DNA from: Moringa oleifera
Taxonomy: Eukaryota; Streptophyta; Magnoliopsida; Brassicales; Moringaceae
DNA length: 64,000 bases
Assembly (NCBI GenBank): GCA_021397835.1
Contig: JAJFZO010000566.1
Coordinates: forward strand, 1,116,001 to 1,180,000
Direction of reading: 5' to 3'
Positions 52,446-64,000 of the stretch are shown one piece after another (within the stretch, counting starts at the first letter, position 1; every line of letters begins with the position of its first letter). The position numbers were made by a program, and so were the translations under genes. Below the pieces are notes generated by a model that made no database searches, had not been told where the DNA came from, and was given only the letters and a program-made list of their open reading frames with translations.

Positions 52446-54849
52446 TTAGCAATGATTATTTAAAATTTTGATTTATCAATTTGAATCTTATCTAAAAAAT
52501 TAAAATTAAAAATATTTAAATTAAAAATTTTTTACAACAAATTTTATCATCATAAGAAAATTCTAAAAAGTAAGTCAAAAATTCTTCAAATTTAAGAGAT
52601 GAAACAAAATGTAGAATCTATTTGAGTATCTTTGATTAGGTATTTTAATGATAAAAATATTATTAATTTTTTATAATTACATTTTACCAAATTGACTAAA
52701 ATCAATAAATTAAGATTTTTTTAGAAAAAGTTTAAAAATTAAAATTTAATAAAAGAAAAAGAGTAAAATTTAAAGTTTAAAATGATATTTATTAATTTAT
52801 TTTAAACAAAAAGAGAATATTTAAATATAAACTATCAGACTTTAAAAAAAATGTTTAATATTATTATCAAATAGTATTGTATAATAATTCTCATATCTTT
52901 ATTTAATATATATAATATATATAACTAACTTCATTTAATTTTAATTTATTCATAATATTTATTTTTAATTTTTTAATTTTTAATTTCATCTTCATTGATA
53001 GCATCAATCCTATTTAAATTTGAAATCATTATAAACTTTACATAAATTCATGGATAAAAATTATATAAACCCTTAATCTGTACTCTCGTATTATCAATTA
53101 AACTCTCATGTTCAAAAAATAAAAAATCAAAATTTTCATTTATTAATTTGATTTAAATTATACTCAAATGGTTATGAAAAATTAAAAAAAAAATTAAGTA
53201 TTGAAATATCTAAACAAAATTCAAATTAATTCTTCACTCTATTTGAGTTCATCTCTCAATTTTGAATAATTTTTTATGATAGATTTATTTTTTTATTTTT
53301 ACAAAATATTTTTTAGTCAAAATTCGTTATACAAGATCTTCGATTTCAATATATTTACATCAAATTTTTATGTTCTACACCATTCCATTTGTTTGAGAAA
53401 ATATTTTTTATATCATTTAAATAAATTCATGAAAGATATACATTAATAATATAAAATCAAAATTTAATTTTTAATTTTACTATGTATATAAATCCAACTT
53501 TATATGCTCTCAAAATACCTTAAAATGTTAAAAAGGTATTGGAATATGAGCTGCATTTCAACTTTATTTTAATGTGAGGAGGAGGTTCAATGTCAACTCC
53601 CACTTTTCTCCAATCCAAAACTAAAAAAAGTGTACATAAAAAGGGCTAATGAGCAATACCCATTTGCCTTTCTTTGCTAAACTGTACAAATTCCATATTA
53701 AATTTGGGAGAGAAAAAAAAGGAAATTAGGGTAAAATTGTCATTCATATTTTTGATAAATTTTATCTTAAATTTGATTTGGGTTAGCTATAAATTGAATT
53801 TATATGATTTTTTTAAGTGCTAATTTCAAAGAGCAATTTTAAAGGAAAATTCCATATTGGTTTTGATATTTGTTCTTTCTTGAAGAGTGAAATAAAAAAA
53901 AAAAAAAAGGAAAAAGGTGCACTGAAAAGGACACCAAAAGTGAGGGTGGATGACACAGACCCTTCAAAGTGGACTATCTCATACTCAAGTAGGCTCCACT
54001 ATGGATTTAAAGAATAAAAAATCACTATTAAGATTCTCTTGGACCCTATTAGATTTGTCAAAATTATTTTTAATTTTATGATTTATTAATTTTCTAAAAT
54101 TATTATTTTTATTATATTTTTGCAATTAAAATATTTTAGCTTCCATGTCTCCTTCTGTCTTAATTACATTCTACCAACTAGTGTATCAAAATTTGAATTT
54201 GCATGTATTTAAGATCACCCTTGTGAGGATAATTTAAAATAATAAAATATTGTGTTATAAAAATATTTTTTAACCTATAATATTCAAATAATGCCTTTAT
54301 TTACTAATTTCATTGTTTATAATTTTTTTATTTTTAAATAAAAATTTTCTCACAATTACATCAATGTTTACAAATGTGTCATAAGCTTTAAGAAAAAAAA
54401 AACTCAACTTTTTCTTGATTATTTGCTCTTCTTCGCATGCAATTGTCATTTTCTATTCTTTGTAATTTGCGCTCTAAGTTTTTTTTTATTGTAATTTTGA
54501 TGAATTATTAATTTAAAGTTTTTTCTTTTACATGATCAATTTTTTAAAATGATGAAATGGTAAATTATTTTACAAGGATTAATTATTTTGAAGTTATTGA
54601 AAATTATTTTAAAAATAGGTATGTTGAATTGGTGATATGTAGAGAATTTGGATGGTCATTGTGATAGTACATTTATGGGAAAATAAAAAATTAGAAATAA
54701 TTAAGTTATTAATTTATAACAATTTGCAAAGTCAACTATTAAAAAGGTTAAAAATGTCATCCCCAATATTTAGATGGGATTTGAAATCAATAATAATATA
54801 TTTTTATGTAAAATTACAAATTTATAAATAAAAATATATATTATAAAAT

Positions 54850-55585
54850 AAATATTATATAAAACTTTCATATTTAATTTGTGATATCAATCAAATTTTT
54901 ATGTTTATAACATAATAGATAGAGTTTTAATTTATTAATTTTATTTATTAATTTTAATTTAAATAATTATAAAAAATTAAAAATATTTTTATTATTCAAA
55001 AATTTTAAAAATAATTCAAATAAATTTTTTATTTTATTTTGAGTTTATTTTTCAAAATTTAATCCTTTTTAAATCAAAACATATATTTTAAAATATTTTT
55101 AAATTTAAAAATATAAATTAAAAAATATACAAAATTTTTTCTAAAAAATTTTACTTTAAAATTCGTGATATAAAGATTTTTAATTTTATTTTTTAATAAT
55201 ATAATTTAAATTAATATAAAGATGTTTAATTCATGTTATCAATTCAGAATCTCATGTTTATAATGTGATAAATAAAATTTTAATTTATTAATTTTGTTTA
55301 TAAATTTTAATTTAAATAATTATAAAAAATTAAAAATTATTTAATTATTTTAAAAATAATTCATATAAATTTTTTATTTTATTTTAAGTTTATCTTTTAA
55401 ATTTTAATCATTTTTAACTCAATATTTTTTATAAAATTTTTAAAATTTGAAAACTATAAATTAAAAATACATAATTTTTACGATATTTGTAAAAATTTTA
55501 ACTTAAAATTAGCTTATAAAGATTTTTAATTTTATTTTTAATAATGTAATTTAAATTAATATATTAAAATTTAATTGATAATTTA
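54850..55585 (+). repeat. Diverged tandem duplication, about 346-bp period
   Basis: Units start near 54850 and 55200. Both run through atgtttataa, aattttaatttattaatttt, taatttaaataattataaaa, aaattttttattttatttt, a variable part, then ataaagatttttaattttat and aatttaaattaatata. The high AT content makes identity hard to judge. Confidence 0.6.
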
Positions 55586-57026
55586 AAATTTTATATAATG
55601 TTTATTTTTTGTTTAATTAATAATTGACCATCACAATCTTTAAAAATGATTTTGTTTTAAATGTCTTTTCTGTCGTTCGAAGGCTCCTTAGTTCGAGAGT
55701 TACAGGAATACCCGACTTTTACGTCCTCGCGCTCACCATTCCTGAACTGCTCACTCTGCCGCTCTAAATAAAATGCTCCTGCCTGAGAGGTCAACACCGC
55801 CTTACTGTCGTCAATTTCATTAGTGCTTCTTCCTTCCGTGTGACCATAGCCCTTTGTTTTCTTGGTTTGTTCTTCTTTCTATTGGTTTTTTTTTTCCCTC
55901 CATTACTGGCAATACAAACTGCACCCACCATCAATCAGTAATTGGCGACGGGGACTGGGGTTGGATTCGACTTGGCACTACTGGGGTAATTATCTATCGA
56001 ATCTTTAACAATGCTGTTTTTGTTTTTGTTTTGGTGTAATCTTTTTTCTCGTTGAGATTCTCCATTTGGGTTTTGTTCGGTTGCGCGCAGATGTATCTGT
56101 CAGTAAGAGAGAATATACAAGTGCCGTGTGTTATGTTAAGAGTTGGATTTTTGAAGAATACTGGGGTTGGATTCTTGACGTAACCGCTGCTCTGTTTAGT
56201 TCAATATAAAATCTCGTGGTGCAAAATGGTGTAATTTGTAATGATAGATACTGATTTTTTAGTTCTGGATAGAATGACCCACTGAAAATGATGCATGGAC
56301 TGATATTCGGATTCCCTTGCATTTCTTTTTCGGCACAGTGGGTCTGATCGATTAGCTACTTGTATACAGATAATTAAATTTGTATCCAAAGAATTTATTT
56401 ATTTTTTGTTGGGTTGTTGGGGCGGCGTTGGGTGAGGTCTGACCCACAGAAATGTTGTTGAGATGATTTTTGATGATTGAATTTGGGTTGTAGGGTGATT
56501 GAGAAATCAGTAATTGGTATTCTAATTGTATCCTCCAGAGAGGTTCAAGACAGCTTCACATGTAGAGAATGAGCCATCTGCGTGTCAAAATTGTGCATAT
56601 TGGAAACTGCATGTTGTTAGACAAAATCAAGATTTGCTCTTTACTGTGGTTTCTAAAATTTTTTTAGGTTCAAAATTGAATGTTGTGACATAGTTGATAA
56701 TGGAAGTCTAGCAGCCATTGTATTCACTAGATGTTAAAGCATAAGAAAGATTGCATAGCTTCTAACCGTACAGCCCTCTGAAAGGAAGACATAGATGGAC
56801 CCAATAATAGATTGGTGAAGGTTCATTTGTGTACCTTTAGACTGAGAGAGCTTGCATGCTGTGCCCAGATATATTGTTGGTGGCTGAGCATAAGATATTT
56901 CTGGGTGCTTTTATTTTCCTTTTCCTTTTTCTAATGGGTTATATGGATGTGAAGTCTGACAAGATGTCCCTTTGCAGGAACTGAAGTACAAGTTTTCTGT
57001 TTGTTGTAGGCACTTTCTTCTGAGAA

Positions 57027-60000
57027 ATGGCTTCCAATGCTACATGTCCACCTCCAATGAAAGCCACCTCAAATGGCGTTTTCCAGGGTGATAATCCACT
57101 TGATTTTGCTCTTCCGCTAGCCATTTTGCAAATATGCATTGTGATAGTTCTGACACGAGGTCTTGCTTTTCTTCTGAGGCCATTGAGGCAGCCACGTGTT
57201 ATTGCAGAAGTTATTGTGAGTTTGCCTTTTTCCTTTTCTACCTTATCGTGTATCTTTATGAATGCTCCGTACCATACTAAAGCTCAAGATGCTTCAATGT
57301 GGAATTTATAGTTGCTAGCACCCATTTCACTTTTTTGTTAGTTACACGAAGCTTGAAAGCATCCAGCTCTTACTATAAAAATCAATTAGCAGTTTCTAAC
57401 ACGTTGTCAAGCAATCCATCATCCTATTACTTGTGAGGTCATGTTGATTCATGGAACGTGATAGAAGTTGGTTTTGATAGATACCGTGCTTGTTTGAAGA
57501 TCATAATTTCATTTTTAACTATTTTTTGTGCTTAATTTATTAGTTCCGTTGTTTCACATTTGGATACATCAAATTCAGGCAGTACTTCCAATTACAGTGG
57601 ATCTACATGCTTCATGTTGTACTGATTTTCTGCATGTTCTTTTAAAAAAATAAATACTACTTCACTTAGGTGTATGATATTAAATGATGGACTGGAACCA
57701 TGAGATTGACTTCATTGATTTTATATTGAAAATCTAGTGGCACTCCTGGTGAGCATATTGTTGGTAAGTTTGCCTAATGCTGTGCTTTTGACAGGGGGGA
57801 ATTTTGCTGGGGCCATCGGTGCTGGGTCGGAGTCAGAGCTATCTGCAAGCTATATTTCCTAAAAAGAGTCTCACAGTGTTAGATACTCTGGCAAATCTTG
57901 GCATAGTTTTCTTTTTATTCCTTGCTGGCTTAGAGATAGATCCTAAATCCCTTCGCAGGACTGGGAAAAAAGCCCTTTGCATTGCTATCGCAGGAATTAC
58001 CATTCCTTTTGCATTAGGGATTGGGTCTTCTTTAGTCCTTCGTGCCACCATATCTAGAGGTGTAGATAGTGCTGCATTTCTTGTGTTCATGGGGGTGGCC
58101 CTGTCAATTACTGCCTTCCCTGTCTTAGCTCGCATTCTAGCTGAGCTTAAGCTTTTAACAACTGATGTTGGCAGAATGGCTATGTCAGCTGCAGCTGTCA
58201 ATGATGTTGCTGCGTGGATTCTGCTTGCTCTTGCCATTGCCCTGTCTGGAACCAACCATTCTCCCCTGGTTTCACTTTGGGTCTTATTGGGTGGGTGTGC
58301 TTTTGTGGCCTTTTCAATAATCGTTTTTCCTCCATTGTTCAAATGGATGGCTCGGCAATGCCATGAAGGTGAGCAAGTTGAAGAGACCTATATCTGTGCT
58401 ACCTTGGCTGCTGTTCTGGCTGTTGGGTTTGTAACTGATGCTATTGGAATTCATGCCATGTTTGGTGCTTTTGTTCTTGGAGTTCTTGTTCCGAAGGGAG
58501 GACCATTTGCAGGTGCTCTCGTAGAGAAAGTTGAGGATCTTGTTTCTGGTCTGTTCATGCCATTATACTTTGTGTCTAGTGGACTGAAGACCAATGTGGC
58601 TACAATTCAAGGGCTCCAATCATGGGGTCTTCTGGCTTTGGTCATCTGCACAGCTTGCTTCGGGAAGATTGTTGGCACTGTTGCCGTGTCCCTTCTCCTC
58701 AAAGTGCCTCTTCCTGAGGCTATCACGTTGGGGTTCCTCATGAATACTAAAGGCTTAGTAGAACTCATCGTTCTCAACATTGGTAAAGATAGAAAGGTAA
58801 AACTTACTTGATTGCTTCTGAGGGTGAGGATTAGTTGTAGTTGTTTTTCATTTATCAAATAATCCAATGCATTTTCCTGTTTGCATTTTCAGGTTCTCAA
58901 TGATCAAACTTTTGCCATAATGGTTTTAATGGCTCTTTTTACAACCTTCATCACAACACCAGTAGTTATGGCTGTATATAAGCCAGCAAGAAGAGCAAAG
59001 AAGATGGATGATTACAAGTATCGGACCATCGAAAGAAAAAATTCGAACACTCAACTTCGGATCCTTGCCTGTTTCCATAGTGCAGGAAGCATTCCGTCAA
59101 TAATAAATCTCCTCGAGGTCTCACGAGGGACTGAAAAGCGTGAAGGACTTCGTGTGTATGCCATGCACCTCATGGAACTCTCCGAGAGGTCTTCAGCTAT
59201 ACTAATGGTGCATAAGGTGAGGAACAATGGATTACCTTTCTGGAACAAGGGCCGATCCAACCATGTTGTTGTGGCGTTTGAGGCTTTCCAGCAGTTAAGC
59301 CAGGTGACTGTCCAACCTATGACTGCAATCTCTTCAATGTCTGACATTCACGAAGACATTTGTACCACTGCTGCGAGGAAGAAAGCTGCAATGATAATTC
59401 TTCCATTCCACAAGCACCAGAGGCTTGATGGCATCCTGGAGACCACTCGAAGCGACTTCCGGTGGGTCAACAGGAGGGTTCTTGAGCATGCCCCATGCTC
59501 GATTGGAATTTTGGTTGATCGTGGGCTTGGTGGTACTTCCCATGTTTCTGCAAGAAATGTTTCCTATACCGTTACAGTCCTTTTCTTTGGTGGGCGTGAT
59601 GATCGCGAAGCACTTGCTTATGGAGCTCGCATGGCTGAGCATCCTGGTGTTAACTTACAGGTCATTCGCTTCATAGTGGAACCAGAGATTGGAGGAGAGA
59701 TTGTGAGGGTCGACGTAGATGACAAATCTACAACCACATCACAATCTCTGGATGAAGAAATCCTCACTGAATTCCAGCAGAAAATATCAGGGAATGACTC
59801 CATAAAGTACAAAGAGAAACTTGTCCAAAATGCTGTAGAAACCATTGGCATGATCCAAGAGGTTACTCGCTGCAATCTTTTCCTTGTTGGCAGATTGCCT
59901 GCTGGTGAAGTAGCGTTAGCTCTAGTTGACAGAGCCAAATGCCCAGAACTGGGGCCTGTAGGCAGCCTGTTGATTTCTCCAGGTTTCTCAACAACAGCTT

Positions 60001-60098
60001 CTGTCCTGGTCATTCAACAATATAACAGTACAGTAACTTTGAATTTGGCTTCAGAAACAGAGGAAGAGCTGCATGATAGAGACTCTGAATCAAACTAA
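57027..60098 (+). CDS. CHX18-like: Cation/H+ antiporter, CHX17/18/19 clade, copy 2
   Basis: The exons are 57027-57215, 57795-58796 and 58893-60098, giving 798 aa. The middle exon is exactly 1002 nt in both copies and splice phases are the same, so this is a tandem paralogue of the gene at 47415. Compared with it, this copy looks closer to Arabidopsis CHX18: [56 protein letters not shown]. The exchanger domain keeps [20 protein letters not shown] and the Asn-Asp pair at about 199-200 in [10 protein letters not shown]. The cytosolic part has [49 protein letters not shown] and [13 protein letters not shown]. Introns are 579 and 96 nt. The ATG at 57027 is preceded by a likely leader-intron acceptor (TTGTAG, ending 57009). 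It is intact; the closest function is K+/H+ exchange in endomembranes. Confidence 0.95.
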
Positions 60099-61399
60099 TT
60101 TCCCTGGTCTGACATTGCTCAAGTATAGGATTCAATAAAGCTATAGATCTCCTGATCACAAGGTGGCCTCAAATAAAAAAAAGCACCCCTTCTTCAAGCT
60201 CCACGGTCTCTCCTGTTTCTGGTACAGTTTCGTTTCCAAGGTTGTAAGATCATCTAATCATCCATTCATGTGTATATGGTGATGTTTACCAGTAGGGCTG
60301 CAGAAATTTCCGAGCGTGGAATAGGTCCTTTTATTGAAAAGAAAATAAAGATAAATAGTTTATTTAGCAGGATAACTTAAGAAAAATGTCATATTTATTT
60401 TTTCTTGTTGGATTATGGAACATATGAAGAGAATTAAATTAATGTTAAGAGATGAGATATTTAATATCTAATATATGAATTTATAACAATGGAAGTATTT
60501 CGAGCTTTTTCTAATACTTTTACATTAACATCTACATGATGTTAATGTTAACTTATATATATATTAAAAATTATTGGTATTAAATATTTTTATAATTTTA
60601 AAAAGTATATTAATATCTATTCCAACAACATACTAATATTAATAATTTTTATTTCTATAATTTTAAAATTTCAATATAATAATATTTATCTACAAAAATT
60701 TAATTTTTATATAAATTAGATAATTTTTATGTATAAATTAATATAAATTTTATCAAAATATTATTAAGTTTAAATTTAACGATAAGTCTAATATTAGAAT
60801 AGAAAAGTTTGTAACACATAATAATTTATAATTCAAATTTAAATTTAGCAATGCATATAATCTTAAAATATTAATGTTATTAAGAAAAATGGTATCAATA
60901 GATTAATATAATTGTATAATTAACAAAAAATAATACATTATGAATATTATTAAAAAAATTTAACATTATAATAAATATAAATATAAATTTAACACTATGA
61001 TAAATAAAAATATAAATTCTTATTTTCAAAAGAAATAATATTAAATTATTTCATATCCAACAAAGATTTTCAGTTAGTATTAAATAGAGAATTTTCATAC
61101 AATTATTAATTTAATTTGTTTATCTGTTTATAATAATTTTGTGGTTTAACTATTTGCCCAATTGATGTTCAAAGCAACATCTATCTTCAAATATGTAATC
61201 TAAGATAAATTTGTAGCTATAGTCAGACGCAAATGTCTTGGTCAGCGTAGCACGTGTCATTATTCTATTTGCAGTTGTGGCCGACTAAACGTAGGCCCGT
61301 TACAGTGAATCATCAACGATAGGACATCAAATGGGAGGGACGTGATAACACAGAGGCACTTCTCGGTCGGTCAGCTAGGGTTTAAGGATAAGATCAAAA
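60099..61399. other. Spacer between CHX copy 2 and infA
   Basis: AATAAA at 60134 may serve CHX polyadenylation. 60400-61150 is plain AT-rich sequence. The last 200 bases, with cacgtgtcat near 61251 (an ACGT-core, G-box-like site), are the likely infA promoter. Confidence 0.5.
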
Positions 61400-62251
61400 A
61401 TGCTTCAACTTTGCTCCACTCTCCACCCTCAATTTCACCCAACGGTTTTCGTACGCCAACGTGCATTATCCAGTTGCTTCTTGGTCAAGTGAGTCATTTT
61501 CGTTCCGTTTCAAATTCATGTCTTTTTTTGTTTTAATTTGAATTTTCTTGTTCTAGCCAGTTCCTTTGTGTTGCCTGTATTATTCATGGTTTCCTCATAT
61601 ATTAGGAGTGTATTTTTGTATCTTTTCCTGTTTCCCTTTCATGGTAGCTATCATATACTGTATACAAATAACTTCCGAACACAGATTGTTTTGTTCTTGT
61701 TCTTGCTCCTGCTCATGTCTAATAAGTAGGAGTAGCTGTTATGGTTGGCTGTCTTCCATTTTTGAAATTGTGTAAGGTCAAAGAGGGCTTACAGTTAAAT
61801 TTGTGTTGGAAATGGATATTATTGATGTATTTGTTAGATGTTGTGGCCTTTATGCAGCAGACACCCAGCTCTAAGTCGTTTCCTGTCTTCCTTTTTATCT
61901 AGCAGCCATGTAAAATTCAATTTAAACAAAGAATTCAGGAAGATGCCGATGAAAATATGTTGCCAGAAAGTGAATAGAAGGCAGACTAGAGGAGATAAAA
62001 GTATGTTCATTAGACAGGCCGCAAAGCAAGGGGACAAGAAGTCAGTTCTTGAAGGTCTAATTACTGAATCACTTCCAAATGGTATGTTCCGTGTTAGTTT
62101 AGATAACGGAGATCTCATTCTAGGTTATATTTCTGGAAAGATTCGGAAGAATTTCATACGTATACTGCCAGGTGATAGAGTGAAAGTGGAAGTAAGTGCT
62201 TATGATTCATCAAAGGGACGCATAATATTCCGAATGAGCAGTAAGAATTAG
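61400..62251 (+). CDS. infA: Plastid translation initiation factor IF-1, nuclear-encoded
   Basis: IF-1 binds the A site of the small ribosomal subunit during initiation in plastids. Exons 61400-61488 and 61858-62251 join with donor GTGAGT and acceptor ATGCAG; the frame continues across and gives 160 aa. Moving the acceptor one CAG downstream would change only one residue. Residues 1 to about 90 are a Ser/Arg-rich, acid-poor plastid transit peptide ([29 protein letters not shown]) and linker. Residues 93-160 are the OB-fold: [60 protein letters not shown], as in plastid and bacterial IF-1. Many angiosperms lost plastid infA and keep a transferred nuclear copy; this is such a copy. The intron lies at the transit-peptide part, as expected if targeting was added after transfer. 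Confidence 0.93.
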
Positions 62252-64000
62252 AATGGTCACTGTGTTTTCTTTGAACCTCAAATTTGCTTCCAAAAAAAAA
62301 AATGCAAGATATTTTTTAAGTTTTCTGGTGATTAATTTCTTTCGGTTAATGGATTCTGAATTATGGAATACCGTGAAAGTCAGGTGTGTTTCTTGTTCTT
62401 CCTACAAGCTAAGGCAGCTGCTGCTGTTTTGTAGACTGTTTGTAGTTTAGTGGACATTCAAGCTGCAGTTTTTTGCAAGCTTTAAGGGAGATGAAAATTT
62501 TATAAGAATTAAATGGTGTCTTTCCAGAAGATCGAGTTTGTAAGGCTGCTGATATTGAAGAATATAGTTAGAAGTAGTAGCATAAGAGGAAATCGCATGA
62601 GCTTGTTTGGGGTTCGCAAGCAAATCCAGTGTAAGAGGAACAATTTTCTGGATTTGTGACTTTGAAATGCTAACTGTGGTTATAATAAAGCTTTGTGGGT
62701 GCCTAGTCTAAGTAAATTATCCATTTCAAGGTAGTTGGAGATTTCAGGAGGGAGTATGAGTGGGCTATGACTTATCTCCTGGAATGCTATTCTGCCTTTG
62801 CTCTCTTGATACTGGCTTGCTCTGCTTTTTATCCTGTCTGAAGGATTCAAAATTGGAGACTTTCAAAGCCTTTCAGCTGATATTTGTGATTGTAAATTGA
62901 TCTTGAGTGACCAAGAAGCACCTGGTAGCAGAGCAGAGACTTTTTGACATTTTGAAATATGAACAATGGAATCTTATTTATCCTTCTGTAAACATGTCAT
63001 TTGCCCATATAATGCTAATATCAGGTTCAGTTTTTGTGTTCCTATCACTTTCACATTAATAGCAAAGTTGTCTCCCCTGTGTTCTGCTCTGTTTCGGTGG
63101 ACTTTATAACTCTGTAATGGGTATTCCTCGTTGGGGTTTCATGGATTGTGCTGAAACAACTTCTATTGAACAAGTAGGCTGTATGGGCTGCTGAAGGTGC
63201 TGCAGAAGTTACAGAAATCGATTTGAAAAATCGATGTGAAAAGCTTTAAGTTGTGTTATATGATGTCGTTTTCATTTAGATTTTATTTTATTTTATTTTA
63301 TTTTATTTCAATTGTAATGTATAAGTGTATGCAAATATGTTTTGAAGATGCAATGAACTTTAATTATTATTATTATTTTTTTGAAATATAGTAAGTCTTT
63401 CAAGAATTAATAGAATATTAGTTTTGGTTTTTGAAAACTATGCAAATAATAGTAAAGCTCGTGAGAAATAAAAGACTTTCTAACTTGAACCATGCTTAAA
63501 TGTTTGAATGGATGAATTTCGAATGGTCATAATGAAGTCTTTATATAGACTCTTTGAATATGATTTATATCCATTGGGGTTGCTTATGTTTTTTCATTGT
63601 CAACCATTAGATTAAAACCAAAGATTTGATCAAGGATATATATTTGATTGATTATATCATTTAACGTATCTTCAACACGATCTTTACATAGATGGTGTCT
63701 TTTTGCATCAAATATAACCTATCATCACTGTCCCTTTTTCTTTTTAATTATGCAACACATTGTTCAACCTGGGAAGCTTGCCTTTGTCATTCCTGCATTA
63801 GAAAGTGCTTGATTCCTTTTGTAAGTTAAATCAGAGATTCCTCTGCTGATACCTTGCTTAGGAACTGAATCACTGAATTATGCCCATGTGCTAACCCCTA
63901 TCTGTTGAAATTTATCTCATTTAGGACCGGCTCCTCATAACCTTTAGGACTTCAATTACTCTAACGAAAATAGCCGATATCATTGTCTTTAAGTCTATTT
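62252..64000. other. 3' flank of infA, no further gene seen
   Basis: Mixed sequence to about 63250, possibly including infA 3' leader or a neighbouring gene's non-coding exons, then AT-rich. No family-like frame is visible in either direction. Confidence 0.5.
63281..63308. repeat. (TTTTA)n microsatellite
   Basis: Five to six TTTTA units in a row. Confidence 0.93.

Larger units (their letters stand above)
51380..53955. repeat. Large inverted repeat, arms about 445 bp
   Basis: The left arm (51380-51825) read backwards matches the right arm (53508-53955). Matching phrases, left arm in reverse complement: ccaaaactagaaggaataat / ccaaaactaaaaaaagtgta, cataaaaagggccaataagc / cataaaaagggctaatgagc, cccatttgcctttccttgct / cccatttgcctttctttgct, aggttagcggtaaattggat / gggttagctataaattgaat, and aaaaaggacacctaaag / aaaaggacaccaaaag at the outer ends. 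Identity looks like 70-80%. The spacer is about 1.7 kb and contains a MITE. No transposase was found. Confidence 0.85.
50923..57026. other. Intergenic region between the tandem CHX genes
   Basis: This holds the 3' leader of CHX copy 1 (to about 51100), a 2.6-kb inverted repeat, a MITE with a partial second copy, and a tandem repeat near 55 kb. From about 55650 base composition rises and 55680-57026 is the likely promoter and 5' leader of copy 2. Possible leader-intron acceptors are TTTGCAG at 56972-56978 and TTGTAG ending at 57009. No independent coding gene is seen. Confidence 0.65.

Overview
The window is plant nuclear DNA, almost certainly from a eudicot and probably a rosid. It has very AT-rich intergenic sequence, short GT-AG introns, plant-only families (CHX antiporters, DUF1191, LRB/POB1 BTB proteins), a MIR319 precursor and a nuclear gene for plastid IF-1. 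The species cannot be fixed from sequence reading alone. All exon borders below were placed by eye from splice motifs, frame and family similarity.

Layout. Positions 1-2374 are an AT desert. At 2375-4708 (+) lies a cullin-1-like gene with one intron. It converges on a DUF1191 membrane-protein gene (5161-6251, -) that is broken by a 239-bp internal tandem duplication. From 7031 to about 15640 (-) is a decayed LRB/POB1-type BTB-BACK gene. Its first exon lies about 6 kb upstream of the rest, and that intron holds a LINE remnant (9737-12500) inserted in one copy of a tandem repeat. Positions 15.6-27.4 kb are gene-poor and carry several tandem repeats. A clear MIR319 hairpin sits at 27401-27572 (+). 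After more non-coding sequence comes a peptidase-C45/acyltransferase-like pseudogene (30921-32647, +), which meets tail to tail a small intact glyoxalase-fold (VOC) gene (32673-34365, -). Next is a three-exon coiled-coil protein gene (34947-38802, -). An 8.6-kb gene-free stretch follows, then two tandem CHX17/18/19-type cation/H+ antiporter genes (47415-50922 and 57027-60098, +). They are separated by 6.1 kb holding a 2.6-kb inverted repeat with a nested MITE. The last gene is nuclear infA for plastid IF-1 (61400-62251, +).

How the genes relate. The block VOC - coiled-coil - CHX matches, from memory, Arabidopsis At1g64185 - At1g64180 - At1g64170 (CHX16), and At5g41620 - At5g41610 (CHX18). It looks like ancient conserved microsynteny, expanded here by a local CHX duplication. 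The cullin and the BTB gene both belong to ubiquitin-ligase families (SCF and CUL3 types), but nothing suggests joint action and the BTB copy is dead. Three loci (DUF1191, LRB, C45) show coding damage while their neighbours are intact, so the lesions are unlikely to be general sequencing noise. The DUF1191 duplication is the one most like an assembly artefact.
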